Counted from the stretch's first letter, positions 42,728-52,121 are shown. The stretch is 64,000 nt of DNA from CAG-303 sp034172985 (GCA_034172985.1 JAXFDY010000189.1:1-64000); one strand, 5' to 3'. Program-made: numbers and translations. The notes: generated by a model from the sequence alone, not told the origin.

Positions 42728-42794
42728 TCCTTACCGCATATTTGAGCGATAAGGTATCCTCCCTGCTTCGCGGGTCCCTCCTTACCGCATATTT
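42728..42794. repeat. Direct repeat of 16 bp with internal hairpin
   Basis: TCCTTACCGCATATTT occurs at 42728-42743 and again at 42779-42794. The first copy plus GCGATAAGG forms a 9-bp hairpin with one mismatch, and GC-rich CCCTGCTTCGCGGG lies between. It is in the gap between the second D,D-carboxypeptidase and the metallophosphoesterase. Confidence 0.75.
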
Positions 42795-42802
42795 TACCAT
42801 AT

Positions 42803-43990
42803 TTATAGAAAGAGTGCATTCATTAATTTTTTGAAACAGTCTCCGTATTGCATTTTACGCACTGATTCTGCTGCTATAATATTCACACTTCCTACGAGTT
42901 TATCCCCAAGATAATATTCTGCTTTTCCCACTACATCCCCTTTCGTGACCGGTGCCTGGACAGTACTTTCTCCTGTTATTTTCTTTTCGATACTGCCTAC
43001 GTTTTCTCCTGATGTACTTAAATAAGAAAATTGGTCTGCGTATTTCGTCGCCACCTTTTCTTTGATTCCTAATGTCACCTTTACATCCGGAGGATTTTTT
43101 GTATCTTCATCCTGATAGAGACTACAATGCCCATATCCATAATCTAAAAGCTTTGCTGCTTCTGAAAACCGTATTTTATAATCCGGAGCTGCCATGATAA
43201 CAGCTATGAGATCAATGCCGTCTTTTCTGGCTGTAGCACTGACACAATACTTTGCCTTGCTGGTAGACCCTGTTTTTAATCCTGTCGTCCACTGATACTG
43301 TTTTAGCAATTTATTTGTATTCGCCAGCCCAAATTCACTGGTTCCTTTCGCAGTTACATGAGTAATATTTTCCATCCAGATAGTGGAGTAATTTGTAATC
43401 TGAGGATATTTTGTAATTAATTCCCTTGACATCAGTGCTACATCCCTTGCAGTCGTATAATGTCCATCAGAATCTGTCAGACCACAGCAATCCTCAAAGC
43501 AGGTATTCTCCATGCCAAGCCCTTTCGCACGTTCATTCATCATTTTTACAAATTCTGTTTCACTTCCTGCTATGTACTCTGCCATTGCCACGCATGCATC
43601 GTTTCCGGATGCCACAATAATACATTTGATTAATGTGTCCACACTTTGTACTTCCCCTTCTTCCAGAAACACCTGGGAACCTCCCATGGATTTCGCATAG
43701 GCAGAGGTGGTAACAGAATCCTCCAGTGTAATCTGACCTTTTTCCAGAGCATCAAAAATCAGAATCAACGTCATGATTTTTGTAATGCTGGCCGGACTTA
43801 AACGCTCATCTGCATTATTTTCATATATTACAGTTCCTGTAGATGCTTCCATCAGAATCGATGCTTTCGACTGCAAGCCTAAATCCGGCTGACCGGCTTC
43901 TTCTTCTCCATAAGCAGAAAGCGGCAGCAGGCATGATAGTAAAATACTTATCATTAGCCAGACTGCCACAATTCTTTTTTTTCTTTTCAC
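42803..43990 (-). CDS. D-alanyl-D-alanine carboxypeptidase (PBP5-like)
   Basis: About 395 residues from a GTG at 43990. The start is uncertain: the frame is open to 44035, with GTG at 44002 and TTG at 44035, and none has a good site. The GTG at 43990 gives an ideal signal peptide (VKRKKRIVAVWLMISILLSC, cleavage near SAYG). Motifs are SITK, ASGND and GLKTGST. The C-terminal beta domain ends in VRKMQYGDCFKKLMNALFL, a likely amphipathic membrane anchor. Same reaction as the gene at 38695; the two may act on different substrates or phases. Confidence 0.9.
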   Translation of the reverse strand: MKRKKRIVAVWLMISILLSCLLPLSAYGEEEAGQPDLGLQSKASILMEASTGTVIYENNADERLSPASITKIMTLILIFDALEKGQITLEDSVTTSAYAKSMGGSQVFLEEGEVQSVDTLIKCIIVASGNDACVAMAEYIAGSETEFVKMMNERAKGLGMENTCFEDCCGLTDSDGHYTTARDVALMSRELITKYPQITNYSTIWMENITHVTAKGTSEFGLANTNKLLKQYQWTTGLKTGSTSKAKYCVSATARKDGIDLIAVIMAAPDYKIRFSEAAKLLDYGYGHCSLYQDEDTKNPPDVKVTLGIKEKVATKYADQFSYLSTSGENVGSIEKKITGESTVQAPVTKGDVVGKAEYYLGDKLVGSVNIIAAESVRKMQYGDCFKKLMNALFL

Positions 43991-44057
43991 TTTTATATCC
44001 ACACTTCCATCAGTTCTTAGCACATCTATATGCAAGTGCGGTCAATATTATGAATGA

Positions 44058-46163
44058 TTATTCTGCAATTGAATCATCAACATTTGAAGCAATATAGATA
44101 TATTCCTCTGAGGAGGCCACAATGGACTTGCTCTTCCAAAGATTTTTCACAGTAAACGAATCAAGATTCTGTACATTTGATGTCTTTACAAGCAGCGTAT
44201 TCTCGTCAATATACTGTGTTTCACATTTTTCTTCATTGATATATACATAACAGAATGGTGAAAAATATGTGCCCTTTACGATATAGTATTCGCAATTTTC
44301 ATCAATTTCTTCTGCTTCTTCCTGAGTAGGCTTACCGGAAGAATCTGATGAATTTGGAATAAACTGCAGCGGATTATTGTCCCTCGTTACCTGCTCAATC
44401 GTCACAGGATACGTTCCCATCTGCATATCCGTTGCTACATAAGGATTTTTTCCGTCAAAGACATATTCATCTCCGTAAAGAATATCATACTCTAATGTTT
44501 TCAATGATTTCAGATAATTCGGATCATCCTGATAGATTCTGTGGAATTTGTTAATGACACCCTCATCAATTCCTAATTTTTCAAAAATTCTCGGATAAAT
44601 CTGGAATGTCTCCAAATCTTCATCCGGGAGTTCAAATCCAAAATTACTCCAGATGATATATTCTGTCTGGTACAAATTTCCATTTGTCAATTCATCTTCT
44701 GTCAGTTCCAGACTCGGAAGATGATCTCCATACATAACAAGAATCACATCTTCTTCATATTCTGATAAAGCGTCTGTCAATTCACCAACAAAATCATCCA
44801 TTTCCTTAATCTGATTTACATAATATTCAAACTGATAACTTCTCTCTTCATCTTCAATGCCAGAGACCGTAATCAACGGATCTTCCAACACTTCATACGT
44901 CGGATAGCTTCCATGTCCCTGCACCGAAATCGTATAAATAAAATCCTGTTCATCGGTAGAATCAAGCACTTTGATAATCTCGTCTGTCAAGATAGTGTCT
45001 TTTACCCAGCCTAATTCTGTATAATCTGTCGGATTCATAAATTCCACACTGGTAAAAGTATTTAGTCCAAGATTCTTAAACACTTTATTTCTTGAGTAGA
45101 AGGATGCATTATTATTATGAATTACATGGGATGTATATCCATAATCACGCAAAACATATGCCATACTTTCACATGTGGTTTCTTTCAGAATTGTTTTATA
45201 TGGGAATTCTCCCGGTCCGAAATCTTCCAGATTCATACCTGTCAGCATTTCAAATTCTGTATTTGCTGTTCCATATCCAACATTATTCACAGAAAGGTAT
45301 CCTGATGGAAATTCTTCTTTCAACTGATTAAAAATAGGGGTTGCTTCCTCGGAAAGCTCCAAATCCTTTACTTTATTTACATCAAAGAACGATTCCAGCT
45401 GAAGAAAAATAATATTCGGTGTCTGAGCATCTTCGACTGCACCACTCTCTGCATTGTCCAGATTCTTTTTAATCTTTTCAATCGTTTCCTCAGAATATTC
45501 CTTCGGCTTTTTCACACCTACATTGACAACAGAGTTTGCAAAACAGTATGCAAAACCATATTTCTGATAGGCAATCGACAAATTCGGAAATTTAGTAGAT
45601 AAACTTCCGATAGAAATACCAATATTGGCGGAAGATACTGTAATAATGCCAATGATTGCTATCAATGCCACATTCCAGACATAATTTATTTTTTTCGAAT
45701 ATACCGGAACTTTTCTCCACAAATAGATGACACCAACAATTACAAAAATAATCAGACATATAAGCAAAATTCCCAAAGGGCCGTTCAAATATTTATCCAT
45801 GATGCCCATAACCGATGTAGCCATACGAAGATCATTGGCCGAAAAAGGGGTTTCCCTATATGATTTTAACAGGAAATTTGCCACTCCGAATCCAATCCAT
45901 ACACAGGAGATCAATAACATCGGGGCAATTCTTTTCTTTAATATCAGAGCAAATGAAACTGTAAACAATACAATCAGATAATTAAGCAAAAATGTAATGG
46001 TACTTCCTGTCAAAAACTTAAAAAATCTTGATACAGACCTCTGATTTAATGCCTCCGCTATGGTATATGCCACAAGAGGTGCAAAAATATAAACAAGAAG
46101 TGTATACCGCTTCACCTTTGTGTTCCATATGTCTTTAAAATAATTTACAACTTTCTCTCTCAC
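44058..46163 (-). CDS. LtaS-family sulfatase-fold membrane protein
   Basis: 701 residues from the GTG at 46163 (AGAGG 8 nt upstream). Five to six membrane segments (~10-190) precede a large extracellular sulfatase domain. Catalytic features include LQLESFFDV, the likely nucleophile Thr in GYGTANTEFEM, and MYGDHLPSL for the metal-binding Asp/His. This is the fold of lipoteichoic acid synthases, which polymerise glycerophosphate. A C-terminal extension (~600-701) with YYIVKGTYFSPFCYVYINE resembles a TIG/Ig-like domain and is not in classical LtaS. The substrate is inferred. Confidence 0.87.
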   Translation of the reverse strand: MREKVVNYFKDIWNTKVKRYTLLVYIFAPLVAYTIAEALNQRSVSRFFKFLTGSTITFLLNYLIVLFTVSFALILKKRIAPMLLISCVWIGFGVANFLLKSYRETPFSANDLRMATSVMGIMDKYLNGPLGILLICLIIFVIVGVIYLWRKVPVYSKKINYVWNVALIAIIGIITVSSANIGISIGSLSTKFPNLSIAYQKYGFAYCFANSVVNVGVKKPKEYSEETIEKIKKNLDNAESGAVEDAQTPNIIFLQLESFFDVNKVKDLELSEEATPIFNQLKEEFPSGYLSVNNVGYGTANTEFEMLTGMNLEDFGPGEFPYKTILKETTCESMAYVLRDYGYTSHVIHNNNASFYSRNKVFKNLGLNTFTSVEFMNPTDYTELGWVKDTILTDEIIKVLDSTDEQDFIYTISVQGHGSYPTYEVLEDPLITVSGIEDEERSYQFEYYVNQIKEMDDFVGELTDALSEYEEDVILVMYGDHLPSLELTEDELTNGNLYQTEYIIWSNFGFELPDEDLETFQIYPRIFEKLGIDEGVINKFHRIYQDDPNYLKSLKTLEYDILYGDEYVFDGKNPYVATDMQMGTYPVTIEQVTRDNNPLQFIPNSSDSSGKPTQEEAEEIDENCEYYIVKGTYFSPFCYVYINEEKCETQYIDENTLLVKTSNVQNLDSFTVKNLWKSKSIVASSEEYIYIASNVDDSIAE

Positions 46164-46190
46164 CTTTATAACCTCTTTTCCCAAAACAAG

Positions 46191-46799
46191 TTAATAAAAT
46201 ATCTTTTCTTCCTGCAACACGTGATATTTTTGATTTACAAGTTCCACAATAATGACATTACAGTTTTTCTGCAACCCTCCGCTCCAGAAATCTGCAATTC
46301 CATGTCCCTTCACATACGACATCAATGCCTTATTCATAGCACCATGTGCCACTATCATAACTCTCTCCCACTGATTTTCGTACGGTTCGATCTTGTCTTT
46401 CATAAAATCCGCTGCTCGTTCAATCAAATGTTTCAGTGTTTCTCCGTTTTCATCCGGCTGATAATGTTCCGGCTGTGCAAAGAAATATTGAAAAGTTGTG
46501 GAAGTATCCTCTTTTAACTCCTCCATGACTCTTCCCTCATAACCGCCAAAATTTAATTCTATGATCCGTTCATCTTTTTCAATCGGAATATCTCTGTCTC
46601 CTCTTATCAAAAGTGCCGTTTCATATGCCCGGTCCAACGGACTGGAATAGATTCGGTCAAATTTTACATTTTTCAATGCTTCACCTGTCCTTACAGCCAG
46701 CTCCCGTCCATATTCACTGAGTGGAATATTGGTTCTTCCCTGCAATCTGTGTTCTTTATTCCAGACGGTTTCTCCATGACGGATAATATATAGTTCCAT
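46191..46799 (-). CDS. Histidine phosphatase family protein
   Basis: 202 residues from the ATG at 46799 (GAGGGAGAG upstream). The histidine phosphatase core is IRHGETVWN (R7, H8, E10), with GRTNIPLSEYG, YSSPLDRAYETA and a late VAHGAMNKALM. The family includes phosphoglycerate mutase and alpha-ribazole phosphatase; substrate unknown. It starts 12 bp after the upstream phosphodiesterase gene and precedes the LtaS-like gene. Confidence 0.88.
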   Translation of the reverse strand: MELYIIRHGETVWNKEHRLQGRTNIPLSEYGRELAVRTGEALKNVKFDRIYSSPLDRAYETALLIRGDRDIPIEKDERIIELNFGGYEGRVMEELKEDTSTTFQYFFAQPEHYQPDENGETLKHLIERAADFMKDKIEPYENQWERVMIVAHGAMNKALMSYVKGHGIADFWSGGLQKNCNVIIVELVNQKYHVLQEEKIFY

Positions 46800-46810
46800 C
46801 TGTCTCTCCC

Positions 46811-47356
46811 TCACCTTCTCTGATACTCTCTCCTCAGGTTTCCGTCTAAATCTTTCCATTGAAAACATCCCTGTTCAATAATCATATAACCATGATAGCT
46901 GTCTTCTTTTGGAATTGATACAGAACCGGGGTTCATATACAGATTCTTTCCAATACTTTCACATGCCGGTACATGTGTATGCCCATGTAATAATACTTCA
47001 TTTTCAGACAAATTTGGCATAAAATTTTTATTAAATTTATGTCCATGAGTTGCAAATATGACAATATCGTCCAGACACAGATAACAATAATCTGCCATGA
47101 CAGGGAATTCCAACACCATCTGATCCACTTCCGTATCGCAATTTCCCCTGACACATATCACTTCATTCCTGATCATATTCAGTTTTTCAATCACCTTCTT
47201 GGGCTGATAATCTTTCGGAAGATCATTTCTTGGTCCATGATAAAGTATATCTCCCAGAAGCAGCAATTTATCGCACCCTTCTTCCCGATATTTTTCTAAT
47301 AATTTGTCACAATAATATGCAGAGCCATGAATATCTGCCGCTACCATTATCTTCAT
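46811..47356 (-). CDS. YfcE-like phosphodiesterase
   Basis: 181 residues from the ATG at 47356 (AGAGGA upstream). The metallophosphoesterase motifs are ADIHGS, GDILYHGPRND, RGNCD, ATHGHK and HGHTH, and the length fits the YfcE family. Known YfcE hydrolyses model phosphodiesters; the natural substrate is not known. It is first in the unit with the histidine phosphatase and LtaS-like genes. Confidence 0.9.
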   Translation of the reverse strand: MKIMVAADIHGSAYYCDKLLEKYREEGCDKLLLLGDILYHGPRNDLPKDYQPKKVIEKLNMIRNEVICVRGNCDTEVDQMVLEFPVMADYCYLCLDDIVIFATHGHKFNKNFMPNLSENEVLLHGHTHVPACESIGKNLYMNPGSVSIPKEDSYHGYMIIEQGCFQWKDLDGNLRREYQRR

Positions 47357-47378
47357 GGAAATCCTCTTTTCTTTTATC

Positions 47379-47419
47379 AAAATCAAAAATGCCATTATCA
47401 TTTCTGACTTTGGCATTTT
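47379..47419 (-). terminator. Terminator after PH-like gene
   Basis: A 9-bp stem (AAAATGCCA 47386-47394, TGGCATTTT 47411-47419). On the minus strand TTTTTGATTTTG follows, ending the proC-NUDIX-spoIIM-PH unit. Confidence 0.7.
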
Positions 47420-47457
47420 GAAGCAATAATATCACATATATATAGTTTTTGCAACTA

Positions 47458-48618
47458 TTAATTCTCTTCTATCTTTGTTCCCTTCAGTATCTTTAACAAT
47501 ACATCCAGCACTTTCAGATACTTTAACTGTTCTGTATGACCCACATCACACGGTACAAAAATTTTCTTCCCTTTCAGTGTATAAACTGCTAATCCCTGGG
47601 AAAAAGTTTTTCCTGTAAATTCAAAATGAGAAATTTGTTTTACCGGAATATCGCCACTTGTCAGCAGTCCATGATAATAAATCCTTTCCGTCGTAACTAC
47701 CATTCCGCTTTTTCCATTTAGACGTCTGGAAGTATCGTTAATTAACATAATATATTCAAATTTTCCGGAATTCACAAAAGATTTTTCTACCTGTTCTGCC
47801 TTTGTGCTGTTATCACCGAAAAATATTCTTCCACTGGAGAGCTGCTTATCTGCAATGGCTTTTTTAAATTGTTCTAACTTTTCCTGCCATTTTATCTTTC
47901 CATTTTCATCAATGACTGTCTCTATATTCTTTATAAGTCTGTCCACATATACAGTTCTGCAGGGAATCCTCTCCAGCTGGCTGAATGCTTCATATAACTC
48001 CTTCTCGTGGATTGTCTCGTAGTCCCCGTATTTTTCCCTGATACAATTCTCCTGATTTTCAAAGAATTTATCTGTCACAGAGCTTATCGTCAGATCCGGC
48101 TTCTCAATCCTGATACCTAACCCCAGCTCATCTGCTTTTTTCTGAATCTCTTCCCAATGAATCAATTTTTTTGCATCTTCACTAATAAACCGGTCATATG
48201 CCCCTTTATAATCAAAATTCTCTGAAGGTTTAGCAAATTCCATGTCTGCCAGCCATTTTCCATATTTTTTCCGGATATAATCAATTGTCTGAGAATAATC
48301 CGAATATGTATTCTCACCCAGAATTTCCGTAACAATTTTCTTCATTTTTGCTGAAACAACTGATTCCGGTGCATAACAAAATATTTGAAATAACACTGAC
48401 TCACAATTTCTGACCAGTTCTTCTTCCTGAATCAGACATCCATATTCTTCCATCAGGCAAATAGCAACTATCTCAGCGACACCAGCCATTTTCCTTGCAG
48501 GAATTCTGTCTGAACTTCCTTTCACATAATAATACTTATCCCAGGCAATCTTTTTTATCACATTTTCCGATAAAGTCAATACAAAATCGGAAAAACCTGT
48601 CTTTACAATTTCTGCCAT
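47458..48618 (-). CDS. Hypothetical protein with C-terminal PH-like domain
   Basis: 386 residues, no membrane segment or signal peptide. Residues 1-220 are helical with no family I recognise (KIAWDKYYYVKGSSDRIPARK, then MEEYGCLIQEEELVRNCES). Residues ~275-380 (MVVTTERIYYHGLLTSGDIP followed by beta strands and a final helix) look like a bacterial PH domain, often a membrane or protein docking module. It lies 21 bp after spoIIM and is the last gene of the unit. Function unknown. Confidence 0.75.
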   Translation of the reverse strand: MAEIVKTGFSDFVLTLSENVIKKIAWDKYYYVKGSSDRIPARKMAGVAEIVAICLMEEYGCLIQEEELVRNCESVLFQIFCYAPESVVSAKMKKIVTEILGENTYSDYSQTIDYIRKKYGKWLADMEFAKPSENFDYKGAYDRFISEDAKKLIHWEEIQKKADELGLGIRIEKPDLTISSVTDKFFENQENCIREKYGDYETIHEKELYEAFSQLERIPCRTVYVDRLIKNIETVIDENGKIKWQEKLEQFKKAIADKQLSSGRIFFGDNSTKAEQVEKSFVNSGKFEYIMLINDTSRRLNGKSGMVVTTERIYYHGLLTSGDIPVKQISHFEFTGKTFSQGLAVYTLKGKKIFVPCDVGHTEQLKYLKVLDVLLKILKGTKIEEN

Positions 48619-48639
48619 ATTGTTTTCTCTCCATCGTTC

Positions 48640-49284
48640 TTACAATACCATTTTCATCAGATATAAATTAACAAATGTTTCCAACCCTGAGGTTATCACA
48701 TTTAAAATCAGCAATTGAAACAGGCCACGTAAATAACCCGGGATTTTCTTTTTTAGGAAACTATAAGATTTATTTTCCCGATATTCTTTCGAATCCCGGC
48801 ATAACTCCCTGCTAAAATATACTAAAACTAAAATCATCAGCACATAAGATATGTAATGCGGGAAAATAGATATTCCATACAATAGAACTCCTCCCATCCC
48901 ATACTGAAGCACATATACACTAACCAGAATCCCTATGGAAAATCCTTTATACAAAAGAAAAAGCTCCGAAGTCAGGTAGCCAAGTGATGTCAGACTCAGC
49001 AGTAAAATCAGTAAAATCTCTTTGCTTTGTCTCCAGAAGGAATATAAGAATAAATCCTTTTTTTCCACTGAGACACCACTAAACCGGTCAATAAAGTATT
49101 CGCTATAAACGCCAAACTTTTCATATCCTTCACTGCAAAAAAGATTCAGAAATAATGTTCCAAACACAATACCGCCCAGAAACAAACACAGAAGAACCAT
49201 ATCCTGACTGTTTCTCTTCACTTTTATTTTTTTTTGCACACTTTTCTTTTTTGATGCACTGATGTACGCAAATCCTCTCAACAT
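48640..49284 (-). CDS. spoIIM: Stage II sporulation protein M family
   Basis: 214 residues with about five membrane helices. The SpoIIM family signature region and the terminal hydrophobic pattern are present (FLGGIVFGTLFLN; GFSIGILVSVYVLQYG). In Bacillus, SpoIIM joins SpoIID and SpoIIP in dissolving septal peptidoglycan during engulfment. The start is the ATG at 49284, 9 nt from AAAGGA; an ATG three codons earlier directly abuts that site. The site can pair with an upstream segment (49331-49339). Confidence 0.88.
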   Translation of the reverse strand: MLRGFAYISASKKKSVQKKIKVKRNSQDMVLLCLFLGGIVFGTLFLNLFCSEGYEKFGVYSEYFIDRFSGVSVEKKDLFLYSFWRQSKEILLILLLSLTSLGYLTSELFLLYKGFSIGILVSVYVLQYGMGGVLLYGISIFPHYISYVLMILVLVYFSRELCRDSKEYRENKSYSFLKKKIPGYLRGLFQLLILNVITSGLETFVNLYLMKMVL

Positions 49285-49350
49285 ATGCTTCATTCCTTTC
49301 AGGGGTTATCCCACATAATATCTATATGACAGGAATGAAAAAATATGATT

Positions 49351-49893
49351 TTAATTCTTTAATACATATTTGGCATAATAAGTCATAATAGCTGCAACTG
49401 TTTTTGCATCCTGTATGGTGAAATCATATACCATCTGAACCAGTTCCATGATATCATAAGCAGCTACATCTACAAACTCTCCTTCGTCAAGATGCTGATG
49501 TGATTTTTTTAAATCAGTAGCCACATAGATATCTATTAATTCATTACAAAAAGCAACTGTTGTTTTTATGCTGAGCAATTGTTCCAAATGGTCTGATTTG
49601 TATCCGGTTTCTTCTTCCAATTCTCTTGCCGCACAAAGAATCGTAGGTTCATCTGCTCCGTTTCTTCCTCCTGCCGGCAATTCAAGGGTAAACCGATCCA
49701 GTGCATTTCGATACTGCTTCACCATCAATATCTTTCCGTCTTCCATAACCGGAAGCACCGCTGCCGCCCCTTTATGATTGATAAAATCATAGTGCTGTAC
49801 AGTGCCATCCGGCAATTGAATGGTATCTTCGTATAAATCTATGATATTACCTTTCTTTACGATTTTTCTTTCTACACGTTTTAACGGTTCCAT
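49351..49893 (-). CDS. NUDIX hydrolase (ADP-ribose pyrophosphatase-like)
   Basis: 180 residues from the ATG at 49893 (GGGAGG 5 nt upstream). A NUDIX box is intact: G-x5-E, 7 residues, then RELEEETGY. KQYRNALDRFTLELPAGG is typical of ADP-ribose pyrophosphatases, which recycle ADP-ribose. It starts 14 bp after proC stops and is co-transcribed with it. Confidence 0.92.
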   Translation of the reverse strand: MEPLKRVERKIVKKGNIIDLYEDTIQLPDGTVQHYDFINHKGAAAVLPVMEDGKILMVKQYRNALDRFTLELPAGGRNGADEPTILCAARELEEETGYKSDHLEQLLSIKTTVAFCNELIDIYVATDLKKSHQHLDEGEFVDVAAYDIMELVQMVYDFTIQDAKTVAAIMTYYAKYVLKN

Positions 49894-49907
49894 ATTTCCT
49901 CCCACGA

Positions 49908-50705
49908 TTATTTCATTCCCTCTGCTTTCGCATAACATGCATCTGTAGCTTTCATAATGCTATTGCGAAATCCATACTCTTCCAAAGCTGCCACTCCTTG
50001 AATGGTAGTACCTCCCGGTGAACATACTGCATCCTTCAGTTCGCCCGGATGCTTTTCTGTTTCCAATACCATTTTTGCTGCACCTAATACAGTCTGAGCT
50101 ACCAGTTCGTAAGCATCCTGTCGCGAAATTCCATATTTCACAACACTATCTGCCAATGCTTCAATAAACATATATACATAAGCAGGAGAACTTCCTGACG
50201 CACAGGTAACAGCGCTCATTAACTTCTCATCCACCTGTACATATTTTCCAAAAGACTTAAATATCCTGTCAAGCATATCCTTTTCTGTCAATGTAAACAT
50301 CGATGCATCATAGCTGACGCCGGTCATACCTTCCCCTAATAACGCCGGTGTATTCGGCATGGCACGCACTACTCTGGAATCAAATCCAAGCATATCTGTC
50401 AAATACTCAATGCTGATTCCCGGTGCTAAAGAAATCACCACATGCTCTTTTGTAATTACATTTTCTATATTTTTAATCACCTGCGGATATACCTGAGGTT
50501 TCACAGCAAGTATCAGATACTTTACATTATTCACCAATTCTGCATTGCTCTCAACATAGCGAATTCCTTTTTCTCTCGCCATTTCTCTTCCCAATGCTTC
50601 ATTTTTTCTGGTAAAAAGGATATCATCCTTTTCGAATACTTTCATCACTCCCTGCAACATGGCAGAGCCCATATTTCCCATACCGATAAAACCAATTTTA
50701 GCCAT
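49908..50705 (-). CDS. proC: Pyrroline-5-carboxylate reductase
   Basis: 265 residues. ProC makes L-proline from pyrroline-5-carboxylate with NAD(P)H. The dinucleotide fold GFIGMGNMGSAML is at the N-terminus; VRAMPNTPALLGEGMT and the conserved C-terminal LKDAVCSPGGTTIQGVAAL are present. Length fits the family. AGGA precedes the ATG. It lies just after the aspB-like terminator with no room for a clear promoter, so it may be read from the aminotransferase gene. Confidence 0.95.
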   Translation of the reverse strand: MAKIGFIGMGNMGSAMLQGVMKVFEKDDILFTRKNEALGREMAREKGIRYVESNAELVNNVKYLILAVKPQVYPQVIKNIENVITKEHVVISLAPGISIEYLTDMLGFDSRVVRAMPNTPALLGEGMTGVSYDASMFTLTEKDMLDRIFKSFGKYVQVDEKLMSAVTCASGSSPAYVYMFIEALADSVVKYGISRQDAYELVAQTVLGAAKMVLETEKHPGELKDAVCSPGGTTIQGVAALEEYGFRNSIMKATDACYAKAEGMK

Positions 50706-50737
50706 TTTTCCTCATCCTTTCTCTAATAAGCTGTAAG

Positions 50738-50770
50738 AAAATAAAGTCAGATGCTTCCACATCTGACTTT
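50738..50770 (-). terminator. Terminator after aminotransferase gene
   Basis: An 11-bp perfect stem (AAAGTCAGATG 50743-50753 with CATCTGACTTT 50760-50770). The minus strand continues into ATTTTC, a moderate T-run. Confidence 0.75.
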
Positions 50771-50794
50771 ACCACAGTTTTTATAAAATTTCTA

Positions 50795-51994
50795 CTATTT
50801 TAGTTCATTTAAGAAGCTTTCTATTCTTGTAAGGCCCTTATCAATTTGTTCAATTGAAATCGCATAAGATAATCTGATATGATCTGCAAAACCAAAATCT
50901 GCACATGGAACGACTGCCACATTATAATCTTCTATCAGAATTCTTGCAAACTCAGCAGATGTCTCAACTTTCTTTCCCTTATAAGACATTTCCAGAGCTT
51001 TACTGATATCTACAAATACATAAAATGCACCTAATGGCTCTGTCACAGAAATATTCGGCATCTTAGACATCTTTTCATACATGAATTTTCTTCTCTTATC
51101 AAACTCACCAAGCATCATAGTTACCGTAGACTGGTCACCTGTCAATGCTTCTACAGCAGCCTTCTGGGCAATTGAATTCGGATTTGATGTCTGATGGCTC
51201 TGAACACTTCCCATCAATTTTGCAATTTCTTCACTGGAACCGGTGTAACCAATTCTCCAGCCTGTCATTGCATAACTTTTTGCAAGTCCACTGACTGTAA
51301 TCGTTCTCTTATATATTTCATCATTAAATGAAGCAATACTTACATGTTTATTGCCATTATATACCAGATGCTCATACATTTCGTCAGATACAACATAAAT
51401 ATCATTCTTTACCACATAATCTGCAATAGCACGCAACTCTTCCTCTGAATAAATCATACCGGTAGGATTATTTGGCGTATTTAATACTAATGCCTTCGTT
51501 TTTTCTGTTGTCACAGACTGTAATTGTTCTGCAGTTACTTTATATCCGTTTTCTTTATCTCCTCTGACAAATACAGGAACACCATCCGAAAGTTTTACAA
51601 TTTCAGGATAGCTTAACCAATATGGTGCCGGAATAATAACCTCATCTCCAGGATTTAAGATAGCTTCAAACACATTTGTAAGAGAATGCTTTCCACCATT
51701 GCTGATTACAATCTGGCTTGGCTTATAATCCAATCCATTAAATTTCTTGAATTTATCGCAAATAGCCTCCTTTAATTCATTAATTCCTGATGCTGGTGTA
51801 TATTTTGTAAATCCACTCTTAATCGCATCAATTGCTGCATTACATATATTATCAGGTGTGTTAAAATCCGGTTCTCCTGCACCAAATCCTACTACATCTA
51901 ATCCCTGTTCCTTTAATTCTTTTGCCTTTGCAGTAATTGCTAATGTTGAAGAAGGTTTCACTGCCTGTGCTTTTCTCGATAATGTTAATGCCAT
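50795..51994 (-). CDS. PLP-dependent aminotransferase (aspartate-type)
   Basis: 399 residues of the class I aminotransferase fold, near the Bacillus/Thermus AspB group. It has LNTPNNPTGMIY, the PLP Lys in SGLAKSYAMTGWR and the IRLSYAIS arginine segment. It probably transfers amino groups between aspartate/glutamate-type substrates; the substrate cannot be fixed. It has a strong promoter and a structured leader. AAAGGA precedes the ATG. Confidence 0.9.
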   Translation of the reverse strand: MALTLSRKAQAVKPSSTLAITAKAKELKEQGLDVVGFGAGEPDFNTPDNICNAAIDAIKSGFTKYTPASGINELKEAICDKFKKFNGLDYKPSQIVISNGGKHSLTNVFEAILNPGDEVIIPAPYWLSYPEIVKLSDGVPVFVRGDKENGYKVTAEQLQSVTTEKTKALVLNTPNNPTGMIYSEEELRAIADYVVKNDIYVVSDEMYEHLVYNGNKHVSIASFNDEIYKRTITVSGLAKSYAMTGWRIGYTGSSEEIAKLMGSVQSHQTSNPNSIAQKAAVEALTGDQSTVTMMLGEFDKRRKFMYEKMSKMPNISVTEPLGAFYVFVDISKALEMSYKGKKVETSAEFARILIEDYNVAVVPCADFGFADHIRLSYAISIEQIDKGLTRIESFLNELK

Positions 51995-52121
51995 TTTTCT
52001 ATCATCCTTTCTCTTTCCAATCGGTTATCATTTCAAAATTAAGTATCTTCCATACCCATCTCATGATTTCCTGTGTCCGTCTCACATGTACTTTAGTTTG
52101 TACTCCGCAGACACTTGCTAC

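Noticed and set aside
42700..42819. Longer N-terminus for the metallophosphoesterase
   Set aside because: The extra 40 codons cover the direct-repeat region, lack a ribosome binding site, and the ATG at 42699 has a perfect one.
45092..45331. Plus-strand open frames opposite the LtaS-like and other genes
   Set aside because: They are antisense shadows of well-supported genes with no ribosome binding sites or recognisable domains.
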